Assembly (NCBI RefSeq): GCF_014647975.1 | Contig: NZ_BMQF01000012.1 | Location: 1 to 64,000 of the forward strand | Reading direction: 5' to 3' | Source: Streptomyces fumigatiscleroticus | GTDB taxonomy: Bacteria > Actinomycetota > Actinomycetes > Streptomycetales > Streptomycetaceae | Length of the DNA stretch: 64,000 nt | Shown: positions 24,186-33,205 of the stretch, piece by piece | How the letters are laid out: each line of letters opens with the position of its first letter | Numbering within the stretch: position 1 is the stretch's first letter | Program-made: the position numbers and the translations under genes | Notes under the pieces: generated by a model | What the model saw: only the letters and a program-made list of their open reading frames with translations | What the model was told of the DNA's origin: nothing | Databases searched by the model: none

Positions 24186-25157
24186 TCAGTGCCAAGGCAG
24201 CTGTCCGCGCCGCTGCCAGTACGCGCGCGGGTCCTCGGCGAGCGTGGCCAGGCGGTCCGACTGGTGCTCGTCGAGACCGACGGCCGCGGCCCGCAGGTTC
24301 GAGGCGAGCTGGCCGGTGGTCGCGGCGCCGGAGAGGACGACACCGGCCCAGGGCTGCCGCAGCACCAGCGCGAGGGCGACCGCGTCGCAGCCCGCGCCCG
24401 TCTCCCGCGCGACGGCCCTCAGCGCCTCAGGCGCGTGCGGCTCCGCCAGCCGCCCGTTGGCCATGCCCTCCTTGACGATCACCGTCAGCCCGGCGTCGTG
24501 CGCCTCGGCGAGCGCGGGCCCGGCGGAGGTCTCCAGCACGTTGTAGGTGGACTGCACGGTACGGAAGAGGGGCTCGCCGTCGACCGTCACGGCGAGGGCG
24601 GCGCGGATGGCGTCGGCCTGGGCCGGCCCGCTGGTGGAGAAGCCGACGGTGAGCCCCTGGGCCGCGGCCTCGGCCAGCCGGGCGTGCAGGTCCTTGTCGG
24701 TGAGGGCCGGGCTGTCGGGGGTCACCGAGTGGATCTGGTAAAGGTCGAGCCGGTCGCCGAGCAGGGCGTCGCTCTCGGCGCGCTGCCGTTCGTAGGTGGC
24801 GAGAGAGTGGTCCTTGACCTCGTGCTGCTCGGCGTCGGTGGTCCAGCCGGCCGTGTAGGTGTAGCCCCACTTGCTGCCGACGACGACGTCCTGGATCTCC
24901 GGGCGGGCGGTCAGCCAGCCGGCGAGGAACTCCTCGCTGCGGCCGTAGGAGCGGGCGACGTCGAGGTAGCGGACGCCCTGGGCGTAGGCGGCGTCCAGCA
25001 GTTCGTGGGTGCGCTCGCGCAGCGCCTCGACACTGCGGCCGGCCGGGAGGTCGCGGCCGCGGCCGAGGTTGATGTAGCCGGGACGGCCGACGGCCGCCAG
25101 ACCGAGTCCGAGGCGGCCGGCGGGGGTCGTGGCGGACTGCATACGCGCGAAGGGCAT
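24186..25157 (-). CDS. aldo/keto reductase
   Basis: Protein of 323 residues of the AKR superfamily, NADPH-dependent. The catalytic tetrad can be placed: Asp in VRYLDVARSYG, Tyr in the same segment, Lys in VVGSKWGY; the His position reads YQIHSV. The C-terminal nucleotide segment AGVVLSGAATTGQLASNL is present. ATG 25157 follows GGAG by 7 bases; the ATG at 25142 is an alternative. The substrate is unknown. It is downstream of nothing obvious and probably a single gene. Confidence 0.88.
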   Translation of the reverse strand: MPFARMQSATTPAGRLGLGLAAVGRPGYINLGRGRDLPAGRSVEALRERTHELLDAAYAQGVRYLDVARSYGRSEEFLAGWLTARPEIQDVVVGSKWGYTYTAGWTTDAEQHEVKDHSLATYERQRAESDALLGDRLDLYQIHSVTPDSPALTDKDLHARLAEAAAQGLTVGFSTSGPAQADAIRAALAVTVDGEPLFRTVQSTYNVLETSAGPALAEAHDAGLTVIVKEGMANGRLAEPHAPEALRAVARETGAGCDAVALALVLRQPWAGVVLSGAATTGQLASNLRAAAVGLDEHQSDRLATLAEDPRAYWQRRGQLPWH

Positions 25158-25228
25158 CGCGGGCTCCGTTCGGTCGGCTCCGTGCTGCCGACCAACGTAG
25201 CCCGCGACGCCCCGCCGCCTCCGGCCGG

Positions 25229-26656
25229 CTACTTCTTGGCGTCCGCCCACGCGTGCTGGGCCGCCAGGTCCGCCTTGACCTCGGCGAGCTGGACGGCGAC
25301 CGCCTCCGGTGCCGTACCGCCGCGGCCGTTGCGGGAGGCGAGCGCGCCCGGCACGTTGAGCACCGAGCGGACCTCGGGGGTCAGATGCGGGGAGATCTTC
25401 GCGAACTGCTCGTCGGTCAGGCCGTCCAGCTCCTTGCCCTCGGCCTCGGCGGCCTTGACGCACTCGCCGGCGACCTCGTGCGCGACCCGGAACGGCACGC
25501 CCTGCTTCACCAGCCACTCGGCGATGTCGGTGGCGAGCGAGAACCCGGCCGGGGCCAGCTCCTCCAGGCGCTCGCGGTGGACGGTGAGGGTGGCCATCAT
25601 GCCGGTGAAGGCCGGGAGCAGGATCTCCAGCTGGTCGATGGAGTCGAAGACCGGCTCCTTGTCCTCCTGGAGGTCACGGTTGTACGCGAGCGGGAGGGCC
25701 TTCAACGTCGCCATCAGGCCGGACAGGTTGCCGATGAGGCGGCCGCTCTTGCCGCGCGCCAGCTCCGCGATGTCCGGGTTCTTCTTCTGCGGCATGATCG
25801 AGGAGCCGGTGGAGAAGGCGTCGTGCAGGGTCACGAAGGAGAACTCCTTCGTGTTCCAGATGATGATCTCCTCGGCGATCCGGGAGACGTTGACGCCGAT
25901 CATCGCGGTGATGAAGGCGAACTCGGCGACGAAGTCGCGGGCGGCCGTGCCGTCGATGGAGTTGGCCGAGCTGCCGTGCTCGAAGCCGAGGTCCCGCGCG
26001 ACCGCCTCGGGGTCGAGCCCGAGGCTGCTGCCCGCGAGCGCGCCCGAGCCGTACGGGGAGACGGCCGTCCGCTCGTCCCACTGGCGCAGCCGCTCGGCGT
26101 CCCGGGAGAGCGCCTGGACATGCGCGAGGACGTGGTGGGCGAAGAGCACCGGCTGGGCGTGCTGGAGATGGGTGCGGCCGGGCATGGCCACGTCCGGGTG
26201 GGCCTCGGCCAGGCCGACCAGCGCGTCCTGGAGGTCGGCGATCAGGCCGCCGATGATCCGGGCGTGATCGCGCAGGTACATCCGGAACAGGGTCGCGACC
26301 TGGTCGTTGCGGGACCGGCCGGCGCGCAGCTTGCCGCCCAGGTCCGGGCCGAGGCGCTCCAGCAGGCCGCGTTCCAGGGCGGTGTGCACGTCCTCGTCGG
26401 CGATGGTGCCGGTGAAGGAGCCGTCGGCGACGTCGGCCTCCAGCCGGTCGAGACCCGCGAGCATGCGCTCCAGCTCGTCGGCCGTGAGCAGCCCCGCCTT
26501 GTGCAGCACGCGCGCGTGGGCACGCGATCCGGCGATGTCGTAGGGCGCGAGCCGCCAGTCGAAGTGGACGGACGCGGACAGCTTGGCCAGGGCCTCGGCG
26601 GGACCGTCGGCGAAACGGCCGCCCCAGAGCCGTACGTCACCGCTGTTGCTGCTCAC
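25229..26656 (-). CDS. argH: argininosuccinate lyase
   Basis: Protein of 475 residues, the usual length. It splits argininosuccinate into arginine and fumarate, the last step of arginine synthesis. The family signature GSSIMPQKKNPD with catalytic Ser is present, as are LWGGRF at the N-terminus and AGRSRNDQVAT. GTG 26656 has GAGGAG 9 bases upstream. It follows argG on the same strand, 167 bp away, across a 7-bp repeat array. Confidence 0.97.
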   Translation of the reverse strand: MSSNSGDVRLWGGRFADGPAEALAKLSASVHFDWRLAPYDIAGSRAHARVLHKAGLLTADELERMLAGLDRLEADVADGSFTGTIADEDVHTALERGLLERLGPDLGGKLRAGRSRNDQVATLFRMYLRDHARIIGGLIADLQDALVGLAEAHPDVAMPGRTHLQHAQPVLFAHHVLAHVQALSRDAERLRQWDERTAVSPYGSGALAGSSLGLDPEAVARDLGFEHGSSANSIDGTAARDFVAEFAFITAMIGVNVSRIAEEIIIWNTKEFSFVTLHDAFSTGSSIMPQKKNPDIAELARGKSGRLIGNLSGLMATLKALPLAYNRDLQEDKEPVFDSIDQLEILLPAFTGMMATLTVHRERLEELAPAGFSLATDIAEWLVKQGVPFRVAHEVAGECVKAAEAEGKELDGLTDEQFAKISPHLTPEVRSVLNVPGALASRNGRGGTAPEAVAVQLAEVKADLAAQHAWADAKK

Positions 26657-26716
26657 TTGCGTTGCTCCTCGGGAAGATGGCGATGTGCCGTAGCCGGCGG
26701 TCGGGCTGATGCTGGT

Positions 26717-26807
26717 CGGAAGACGGAAGACGGAAGACGGAAGACGGAAGACGGAAGACGGAAGGCGGAAGACGGAAGACGGAAGACGGATGACGGGCGA
26801 CGGGTGA
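26717..26807. repeat. 7-bp tandem repeat in the argG-argH spacer
   Basis: Thirteen consecutive units of CGGAAGA (on the mRNA strand TCTTCCG), the seventh changed to CGGAAGG and the last three degenerate (CGGATGA, CGGGCGA, CGGGTGA). It is a simple-sequence repeat prone to slipped-strand change of copy number and lies about 60 bases upstream of the argH start. Confidence 0.9.
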
Positions 26808-26823
26808 CGGATGGCAGGCGGTG

Positions 26824-28017
<1,194 letters not shown>

Positions 28018-28044
28018 GGCTTGCTCCTCACACGGCAATCACTG

Positions 28045-28078
28045 TCATGCATGAGTATGCAGTGCTCCGCATGAATCG
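28045..28078 (-). promoter_or_regulatory. ArgR operator (ARG boxes) upstream of argG
   Basis: TGCA-TGAGTA-TGCA at 28048-28061, flanked by further AT-rich ATG/CAT half-sites (CATGCAT and GCATGAAT). The same TGCA-N6-TGCA layout occurs upstream of argC. The local AT content is far above the surroundings. Confidence 0.7.
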
Positions 28079-28184
28079 TCAATCCAAGGCCCCCTTGAAC
28101 GACCGCAACCGCTTTCCCGTACTTCCCACCGAGCGCCGGCGCCGCGCCCTTCCACCCCGCCCCCGACCCGAGTGAGGCTCCCGC

Positions 28185-28628
28185 ATGTCCAGGGCTCTTC
28201 CGAAGTACGACAGGCGCCGCGTGGCGCTGATCGGCGGCGCCGCCGCGGTGCTGCTGTCCGGCGCGGTGATCGCCGGCTCCGCCCTCGCCGGGGAGCCGTC
28301 CGGGGGTACGGCCGACGCCCGGACGCCGGCGGACCCCTCCACCATCACCTGCCCCGACGTCGCCCCGCGGCTGCCGGAGATCCCGGCCTCCACGCAGGCC
28401 GAGGTGGACCGCAACCTCGCCCTGCTGGACACGCAGGTCCAGGAGGCCAACGAGCGGCTGGCCGAAACCGTCGGCCAGGGCGGACCGAACTTCGTGCGGA
28501 ACGCCATCCTCGGCCCCCTTCAGGACAAGCGGGCGTCGGCCATCGACCGCATCGCCATCGCGCTCGGCCGCACGGCCGAGCGGCCCGAGGGCCTGGAGTC
28601 CCTGGCCGCCTGCACGGTCACCGAGTGA
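28185..28628 (+). CDS. secreted or membrane-anchored protein of unknown function
   Basis: Protein of 147 residues with an N-terminal hydrophobic segment (VALIGGAAAVLLSGAVIAGSALAG, residues 13-36) that may be a signal peptide. The rest contains two Cys (TITCPDV and LAACTVTE) that could form a disulfide, and an Asn/Leu-rich helical part (VDRNLALLDTQVQEANERLAE). GAGG lies 8 bases before the ATG and a 13-bp terminator follows. The family is not recognised. Confidence 0.75.
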   Translation: MSRALPKYDRRRVALIGGAAAVLLSGAVIAGSALAGEPSGGTADARTPADPSTITCPDVAPRLPEIPASTQAEVDRNLALLDTQVQEANERLAETVGQGGPNFVRNAILGPLQDKRASAIDRIAIALGRTAERPEGLESLAACTVTE

Positions 28629-28639
28629 CGTGACAGGCG

Positions 28640-28680
28640 CCGTGGCCGCCCCGCGCGAGCGCCGGCCGGGGCGGCCACGG
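28640..28680. terminator. terminator after the secreted protein gene
   Basis: Perfect 13-bp stem (28640-28652 with 28668-28680) around a 15-base loop, 12 bases after the stop codon. Confidence 0.85.
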
Positions 28681-28718
28681 ATTCCCGGCCGGGCCGGTGA
28701 CCCCACCCCGCAAATCCT

Positions 28719-28747
28719 TAGACAGGTGAAATACCTGCGGCCATAAT
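28719..28747 (+). promoter_or_regulatory. sigma-70-type promoter with an operator-like palindrome
   Basis: TAGACA (28719-28724), a 17-base spacer and CATAAT (28742-28747) match the housekeeping consensus well. The ATG lies 8 bases after the -10 box, so the mRNA is probably leaderless. CAGGT-GAAAT-ACCTG (28723-28737), an inverted repeat, occupies the spacer and suggests a repressor site. Confidence 0.65.
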
Positions 28748-28755
28748 CACGGTCC

Positions 28756-29343
28756 ATGGGAAAGACCTATGAGCGCATAGACGGCAGACTCCGCACGTTC
28801 ATCGAGTCCCAGCCGCTGTTCTTCACCGCCACCGCCCCACTCTCCGCCGACGGCACGGTCAACCTCTCCCCCAAGGGCCTCAAGGGCTCCCTCGCGGTGC
28901 TCGACGACCGCACCGTGGCCTATCTGGACTTCGCCGGCTCCAACGCCGAGACCGTCGCGCACCTGCGCGAGAACGGCCGGATCACCCTCATGTGGTGCGC
29001 GTTCCAGGGCCCGCCGAACATCGTCCGCGTGCACGGCCGCGGCGAGGCGGTCTTCCGCGACGACCCGCGCTTCGCGGACCTGCTCGCCCGCTTCCCCGGC
29101 ATCGACCCGGCGCCGCACGGCCTGCGCGCCGTCGTCGTCGTGACGGCCGAGCTGATCCGCGACACCTGCGGCTACGCGGTGCCCCTCATGACGTACGAGG
29201 CCGACCGCGACCTGCACGGCAAGCGCTTCGCCCGCGAGGACGACGCCTCGCTGAACGCGTACTTCACCAAGAAGGAGCACGTGGCGACCAGTCTGGACGG
29301 CCTGCCCGGGCTGCCGTTGCCGCTGCCGCCGTCTACCGTCTGA
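28756..29343 (+). CDS. pyridoxamine 5'-phosphate oxidase-family (FMN-binding split barrel) protein
   Basis: Protein of 195 residues with the split beta-barrel of PPOX-like flavoproteins: FTATAPLSADGTVNLSPKG, VAYLDFAGSNAETVAHLRENGRITLM and VRVHGRGEAVF. Members bind FMN, F420 or heme; the exact cofactor cannot be told. It has no signal peptide and should be cytoplasmic. It lies 3 bases upstream of the next gene, so they are probably co-transcribed from the promoter at 28719. Confidence 0.85.
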   Translation: MGKTYERIDGRLRTFIESQPLFFTATAPLSADGTVNLSPKGLKGSLAVLDDRTVAYLDFAGSNAETVAHLRENGRITLMWCAFQGPPNIVRVHGRGEAVFRDDPRFADLLARFPGIDPAPHGLRAVVVVTAELIRDTCGYAVPLMTYEADRDLHGKRFAREDDASLNAYFTKKEHVATSLDGLPGLPLPLPPSTV

Positions 29344-29346
29344 GCC

Positions 29347-30042
29347 ATGCTCACCGGTGCCGTCGCCGCCCTCGCCGCCGTGTCCCTCCTCGTGCCCGCC
29401 GGCGGGCCGCCGTCCGCGCCGCTGCCCGCGCGGATGGCGGAGACCGGCAAAGGCAGCCAGCTGATCACCGCCGTGGCCCCGCGCACCGGCTCGGTCTCGG
29501 GCACGGTGACCTGGTGGGACCGCGCGGGCGGACGCTGGGTGCAGGCCGGTTCGGCGCCCGCCCGCTTCGGCGCGAAGGGGCTGGCCGAGGGCGCCACCCG
29601 CCGGCAGAACACCAGCACCACGCCGACCGGGCTGTACGGCCTGCCGTACGCCTTCGGCATCGAGGCGGCCCCGCGCGGGACGGCCTACCGGTACCGCCCG
29701 GTCCACCGGAACTCGTGGTGGTGCCAGGACAACCGCTCCCGGGCGTACAACCGGTGGACCGAGCCCCGCGCGGCCGACTGCCGGGCCGCCGAGTCCGAGC
29801 ACCTGATCTCCTACCGGACGCAGTACGCGTACGCGATGGTCGTGGATTTCAACTACCACGAACCCGTACGCGGACGCGGGGCCGGGATCTTCCTGCACGT
29901 CAACGGGCGCGGTCCGACGAGCGGTTGCGTCTCGGTGCCGGCCCGGGCGATGCGGTCGCTCCTGCGGTGGGCCGATCCGGCCGCCCGCCCGCACCTCGCC
30001 ATCGGGACGGAACACGGGCCGACGGCGATCACCCGCTACTGA
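29347..30042 (+). CDS. exported L,D-transpeptidase-like (YkuD) protein
   Basis: Protein of 231 residues with a signal peptide (residues 1-27) and a YkuD-like catalytic domain. The active-site segment is FLHVNGRGPTSGCVSV: His, then Ser-Gly-Cys with the nucleophilic Cys, in the order expected for L,D-transpeptidases that crosslink peptidoglycan through 3-3 bonds. Extra Cys residues (SWWCQDN, AADCRAAE) may form a disulfide. The ATG is 3 bases after the previous stop and no ribosome site is visible, so it depends on coupling. Confidence 0.8.
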   Translation: MLTGAVAALAAVSLLVPAGGPPSAPLPARMAETGKGSQLITAVAPRTGSVSGTVTWWDRAGGRWVQAGSAPARFGAKGLAEGATRRQNTSTTPTGLYGLPYAFGIEAAPRGTAYRYRPVHRNSWWCQDNRSRAYNRWTEPRAADCRAAESEHLISYRTQYAYAMVVDFNYHEPVRGRGAGIFLHVNGRGPTSGCVSVPARAMRSLLRWADPAARPHLAIGTEHGPTAITRY

Positions 30043-30157
30043 GCACCGCGCGTACGCGGAACCCGGCCGTCCGACCGACACCCCGCCGTCGCCGCTGAAC
30101 ACTCGGCCGTCGTGGCACGTATTCGTGGTCCAAGGGTCCCGTCCCCCCGGAGGAACC

Positions 30158-31540
30158 GTGACCACCACGCTCGCCGGCGGCCGTGCCGCCCGCCGCCAGA
30201 CGATGCGCCGCATCCGTCCGCGCCGCTCCCCGGCCGCCCTCCTGCTGCTCGCCGTGTGGGCGGGCGCGGCCGGCGTGCTGTGGCTGTGGTGGCGCAACAC
30301 GCCGGCCATCGCGGACGACACCGGCCGGATCCTGAACGCGGGCCGCATCACCGGCCTGCTCGCCGGCTACCTCATGGCGCTGGTGGTGCTCCAGATGGCC
30401 CGGGTGCCCGCGCTGGAGCGTCGGGTGGGCTCCGACCGGGTCGCGCGCTGGCACGCGACGACCGGCCGGTACACGCTCTGCCTGGTCCTCGCGCACGTCT
30501 TCCTGACCATGTGGGGCTACGCCCTCCAGGCGGGCAGGGGCCTCGGCGACATCGTCCGGCAGACGACCACGTCCGTGGACCAGCTCCCCGACATGGGCAA
30601 GGCGGCGGTCGGCACCGGTCTGCTGCTGTTCGTCGGACTGGTCTCCGTCGGCGCGATCCGCCGCCGGATGCCGTACGACACCTGGTACCACGTGCACCTG
30701 CTCACCTACGCGGCGGTGTTCCTGACCTTCTGGCACCAGATCACGACCGGCAACGACTTCGCCGTCGAACCCGTGGCGAGGACCGTCTGGTACGGGCTGT
30801 ACGGCGCGGTCACCGCGCTCGTCGTCTGGTACCGGATCCTGACCCCGATCCGGCTGAACCTGCGCCACCGGATGCGGGTGGAGGCCGTGATCGAGGAGAC
30901 GCCGGGGATCGTGTCGGTGCTGATCGGCGGTGTCCGGCTGCACCGGATGGGCGCGGAGGCCGGGCAGTTCTTCCGCTGGCGGTTTCTGGCGCCGGGCATG
31001 CGGTTCAGCTCCCACCCGTACTCCCTGTCGGCGGCGCCCCGCCCGGACCTGCTGCGGATCACGGTGAAGGCGATCGGCGACCACAGCGCCCGGCTGCGCG
31101 AGCTCAGGCCCGGCACCCGGGTGTGGGCGGAGGGCCCCTACGGGGCGCTGACCGCGGCCCGGCGCAGCCGCGGCAAGGTGCTGCTGGTCGCGGGCGGCGT
31201 CGGGATCACCCCGATGCGGGCCCTGTTCGAGACGCTGCCCGGCGCGGCCGGCGACATCACCCTGCTGTACCGGGCCACCACCACCCAGGACCTGGCCCTG
31301 TGGGACGAACTCGCCCGGATCGCCGACGAGCGCGGGGCCCGGCTGATGTACGCGGTGAACAGCCCCGAGGGGGAACGTCCCGACATCTCGGCGGAGAGCC
31401 TGCGCCGCAAGATCGCGGACATCGACCGCCACGACGTGTTCCTGTGCGGGCCGCCCGGCTTCGCGCAGTCGGTGTACGAGGCGCTGCGGGGCGCGGGTGT
31501 CCCCACCCGCCGTATCCATCACGAGTCGTTCGAGATGTGA
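30158..31540 (+). CDS. ferric reductase-like transmembrane flavocytochrome (FAD/NAD(P)H oxidoreductase)
   Basis: Protein of 460 residues. About six membrane helices come first, with His residues placed for heme (WHATTGRY, LVLAHVFL, WYHVHLLTY, FWHQI). The FAD-binding segment is HPYSLSAAP (about 290), followed by the NAD(P)H domain with VAGGVGITPMRALF and FLCGPPGF. Such proteins carry electrons from cytoplasmic NAD(P)H across the membrane. GTG 30158 follows GGAGG by 5 bases. Next come an FMN-binding protein and ApbE, which suggests the electrons go to a flavin-bearing exported protein. Confidence 0.9.
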   Translation: MTTTLAGGRAARRQTMRRIRPRRSPAALLLLAVWAGAAGVLWLWWRNTPAIADDTGRILNAGRITGLLAGYLMALVVLQMARVPALERRVGSDRVARWHATTGRYTLCLVLAHVFLTMWGYALQAGRGLGDIVRQTTTSVDQLPDMGKAAVGTGLLLFVGLVSVGAIRRRMPYDTWYHVHLLTYAAVFLTFWHQITTGNDFAVEPVARTVWYGLYGAVTALVVWYRILTPIRLNLRHRMRVEAVIEETPGIVSVLIGGVRLHRMGAEAGQFFRWRFLAPGMRFSSHPYSLSAAPRPDLLRITVKAIGDHSARLRELRPGTRVWAEGPYGALTAARRSRGKVLLVAGGVGITPMRALFETLPGAAGDITLLYRATTTQDLALWDELARIADERGARLMYAVNSPEGERPDISAESLRRKIADIDRHDVFLCGPPGFAQSVYEALRGAGVPTRRIHHESFEM

Positions 31541-31602
31541 GCGACGGGACGGCGCCGGGAGACCGGGCCGTCCGGTCCTCGAGGAACCAGGAGCTCCCAG
31601 AG

Positions 31603-32345
31603 ATGAGGAAGAGCCATCCCCTGCGGCGTGCCGTGCTCGCCACCGCCGCCACCGTGTCCGGGATCGTGCTGCTGCTGTCGCTCAAACCCGCCTCGGACCC
31701 GGCCTCCGCGTCGGCGGCCGGCAACGCGCCGCCCCGGCAGACCGCGCCGGGACAGCCGTCGTCCCGGGGCGGCGCCGGGGCCGCGGGCAGCGGGACGGTC
31801 ACCGGCAGTGTGGTGCGGACCCAGTACGGCCCCGTCCAGGTGCGGCTGACGGTGAGCGGCGGCAGGATCACCGAGGCGGAGGCCGTGCAGGCGCCGAAGG
31901 GCGGGCGCAGCGACCAGGTCACCGCCGACGCCGTGCCCCGGCTCAACCAGGAGGCCACGCCGTCTCCGGGGCGACCTACACCAGCGCCGGCTACCAGCGG
32001 TCCCTCCAGTCCGCGCTGGACAAGGCCGAGGCCGGCTCGGGGGCGTCCCGGGCCCCGGGCGGCACGCGGACGGCCCGGACGGTCACCGGCGACGTCGCGC
32101 AGACCCAGTACGGCCCGGTCCAGGTCCGCATCACCCTCAGCGGCGGCAGGATCACCGAGGCGGAGGCCGTGCAGGCGCCGAAGGGCGGGCGCAGCGACCA
32201 GGTCACCGCCGACGCCGTGCCCCGGCTCGACCAGGAGGCGGTGGCGGCGGGGAGCGCGGAGATCGACGCGGTGTCCGGGGCGACGTACACGAGCGCCGGG
32301 TACCGGCAGTCCCTCCAGTCCGCGCTGGACCGGGCCGGTGGCTGA
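31603..32345 (+). pseudogene. exported protein with two FMN-binding domains, frameshifted in this sequence
   Basis: The start MRKSHPLRRAVLATAATVSG is a signal or anchor with an Arg pair. Two FMN_bind domains follow, each with QYGPVQVR and the flavinylation motif SGATYTS, where ApbE links FMN to a Thr. Near 31955 the first domain lacks 25 bases present in the second, which shifts the frame: the first part is in one frame, and the motif HAVSGATYTS plus the whole second domain are in another. Adding 25 bases would give one protein of about 255 residues. AGGAGCTCCCAG precedes the ATG. It could be a real mutation or an assembly error in repeated DNA. Confidence 0.7.
31855..31955 (+). repeat. 101-bp direct repeat within the FMN-binding gene (second copy 32139-32239)
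   Basis: The two copies differ at one base only and are 284 bases apart. They encode the same stretch of the two FMN-binding domains (GRITEAEAVQAPKGG). Such identity at the DNA level, while the flanks differ, points to gene conversion or recent duplication. Confidence 0.9.
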
Positions 32346-33138
32346 CCCGGTGGCCGGACCGGCCGAGGCTCCCGCCGCGGCGCGCCGTGCGGAGGAGGTG
32401 ATGGGGACCGTCTTCTCCTTCGACGTCCGCGGCGGGGATCCCGCCGCCGTGCGGACGGCGCTGGCGGACGCGGTCGCCGCACTGCACCGGGCGGACGAGG
32501 TCTTCAGCACCTACCGTGACGACAGCCAGATCACCCGGCTGGCGCGCGGCGAGCTGACCGTGGGGCAGTGCGACCCCGAGGTGGCGGAGGTGCTGGAGCT
32601 GGCCGCCGAGGCCGAGCGGGTGAGCGACGGCTGGTTCAGCACGTCGTACGCGGGCCGGCTCGATCCGACCGGCATCGTCAAGGGCTGGGCCGCCGAGCGC
32701 GCGGCCCGGCGGCTCGCGGCGGCCGGGGCGGGCGGGGTCAGCGTCAACGGCGGCGGCGACGTCCAGCTGCTCGGTGCGCCGGGGCCGCACCGGCCGTGGC
32801 GGATCGGGGTCTCGGACCCCCTGCGCCCGGGCCGTCTGGCGGCCGTGATCTCCGCCGCCGGCACCGAGGAGCTGGCGGTGGCGACGTCCGGCACCGCCGA
32901 GCGCGGTACCCATATCGTCGATCCCCGCACCGGCCGGTCCGCCGTCACCGACCTGCTCGCCGTGACCGTGGTCGCCCCCCGCCTGACCTGGGCCGACTGC
33001 TGGGCCACCGCGGCCTTCGCGATGGGCTCACGGCAGGCGCTCGCCTGGCTGGAGCACCTGCCGGACGTGGAGGCCCTGCTGATCACGGCGGGCGACGAGG
33101 TGCGGTGCACGGGGGGCCTGGCCGCTCGGCTCGGGTGA
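32338..33138 (+). CDS. apbE: FAD:protein FMN transferase (ApbE)
   Basis: Protein of about 266 residues that moves FMN from FAD to a Thr of target proteins. Family segments: EEVMGTVFSFDV, FSTYRDDSQITRL, DPTGIVKGWAAERAARRL, VSVNGGGDVQLLG and TSGTAERGTHIVDPRTG, which holds the metal and FAD contacts. There is no signal peptide, so flavinylation would occur in the cytoplasm before export of the target. GTG 32338 overlaps the FMN-binding gene stop by 8 bases; ATG 32401 has a better GGAGGAG site but would cut into conserved residues. It is convergent with argR. Confidence 0.9.
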   Translation: MADPVAGPAEAPAAARRAEEVMGTVFSFDVRGGDPAAVRTALADAVAALHRADEVFSTYRDDSQITRLARGELTVGQCDPEVAEVLELAAEAERVSDGWFSTSYAGRLDPTGIVKGWAAERAARRLAAAGAGGVSVNGGGDVQLLGAPGPHRPWRIGVSDPLRPGRLAAVISAAGTEELAVATSGTAERGTHIVDPRTGRSAVTDLLAVTVVAPRLTWADCWATAAFAMGSRQALAWLEHLPDVEALLITAGDEVRCTGGLAARLG

Positions 33139-33205
33139 CCGCACGCCCCGCGGCCGGGCCGCGCGGGCACCCGCGGCCGACAGAGCGCACGCGCCCGGAC
33201 GACGC

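Noticed and set aside
30112..33138. A single 1008-codon gene covering reductase, FMN-binding and ApbE
   Set aside because: The first 1400 bases of that frame are out of frame with the clear reductase gene; only the FMN-binding start and apbE are real parts of it.
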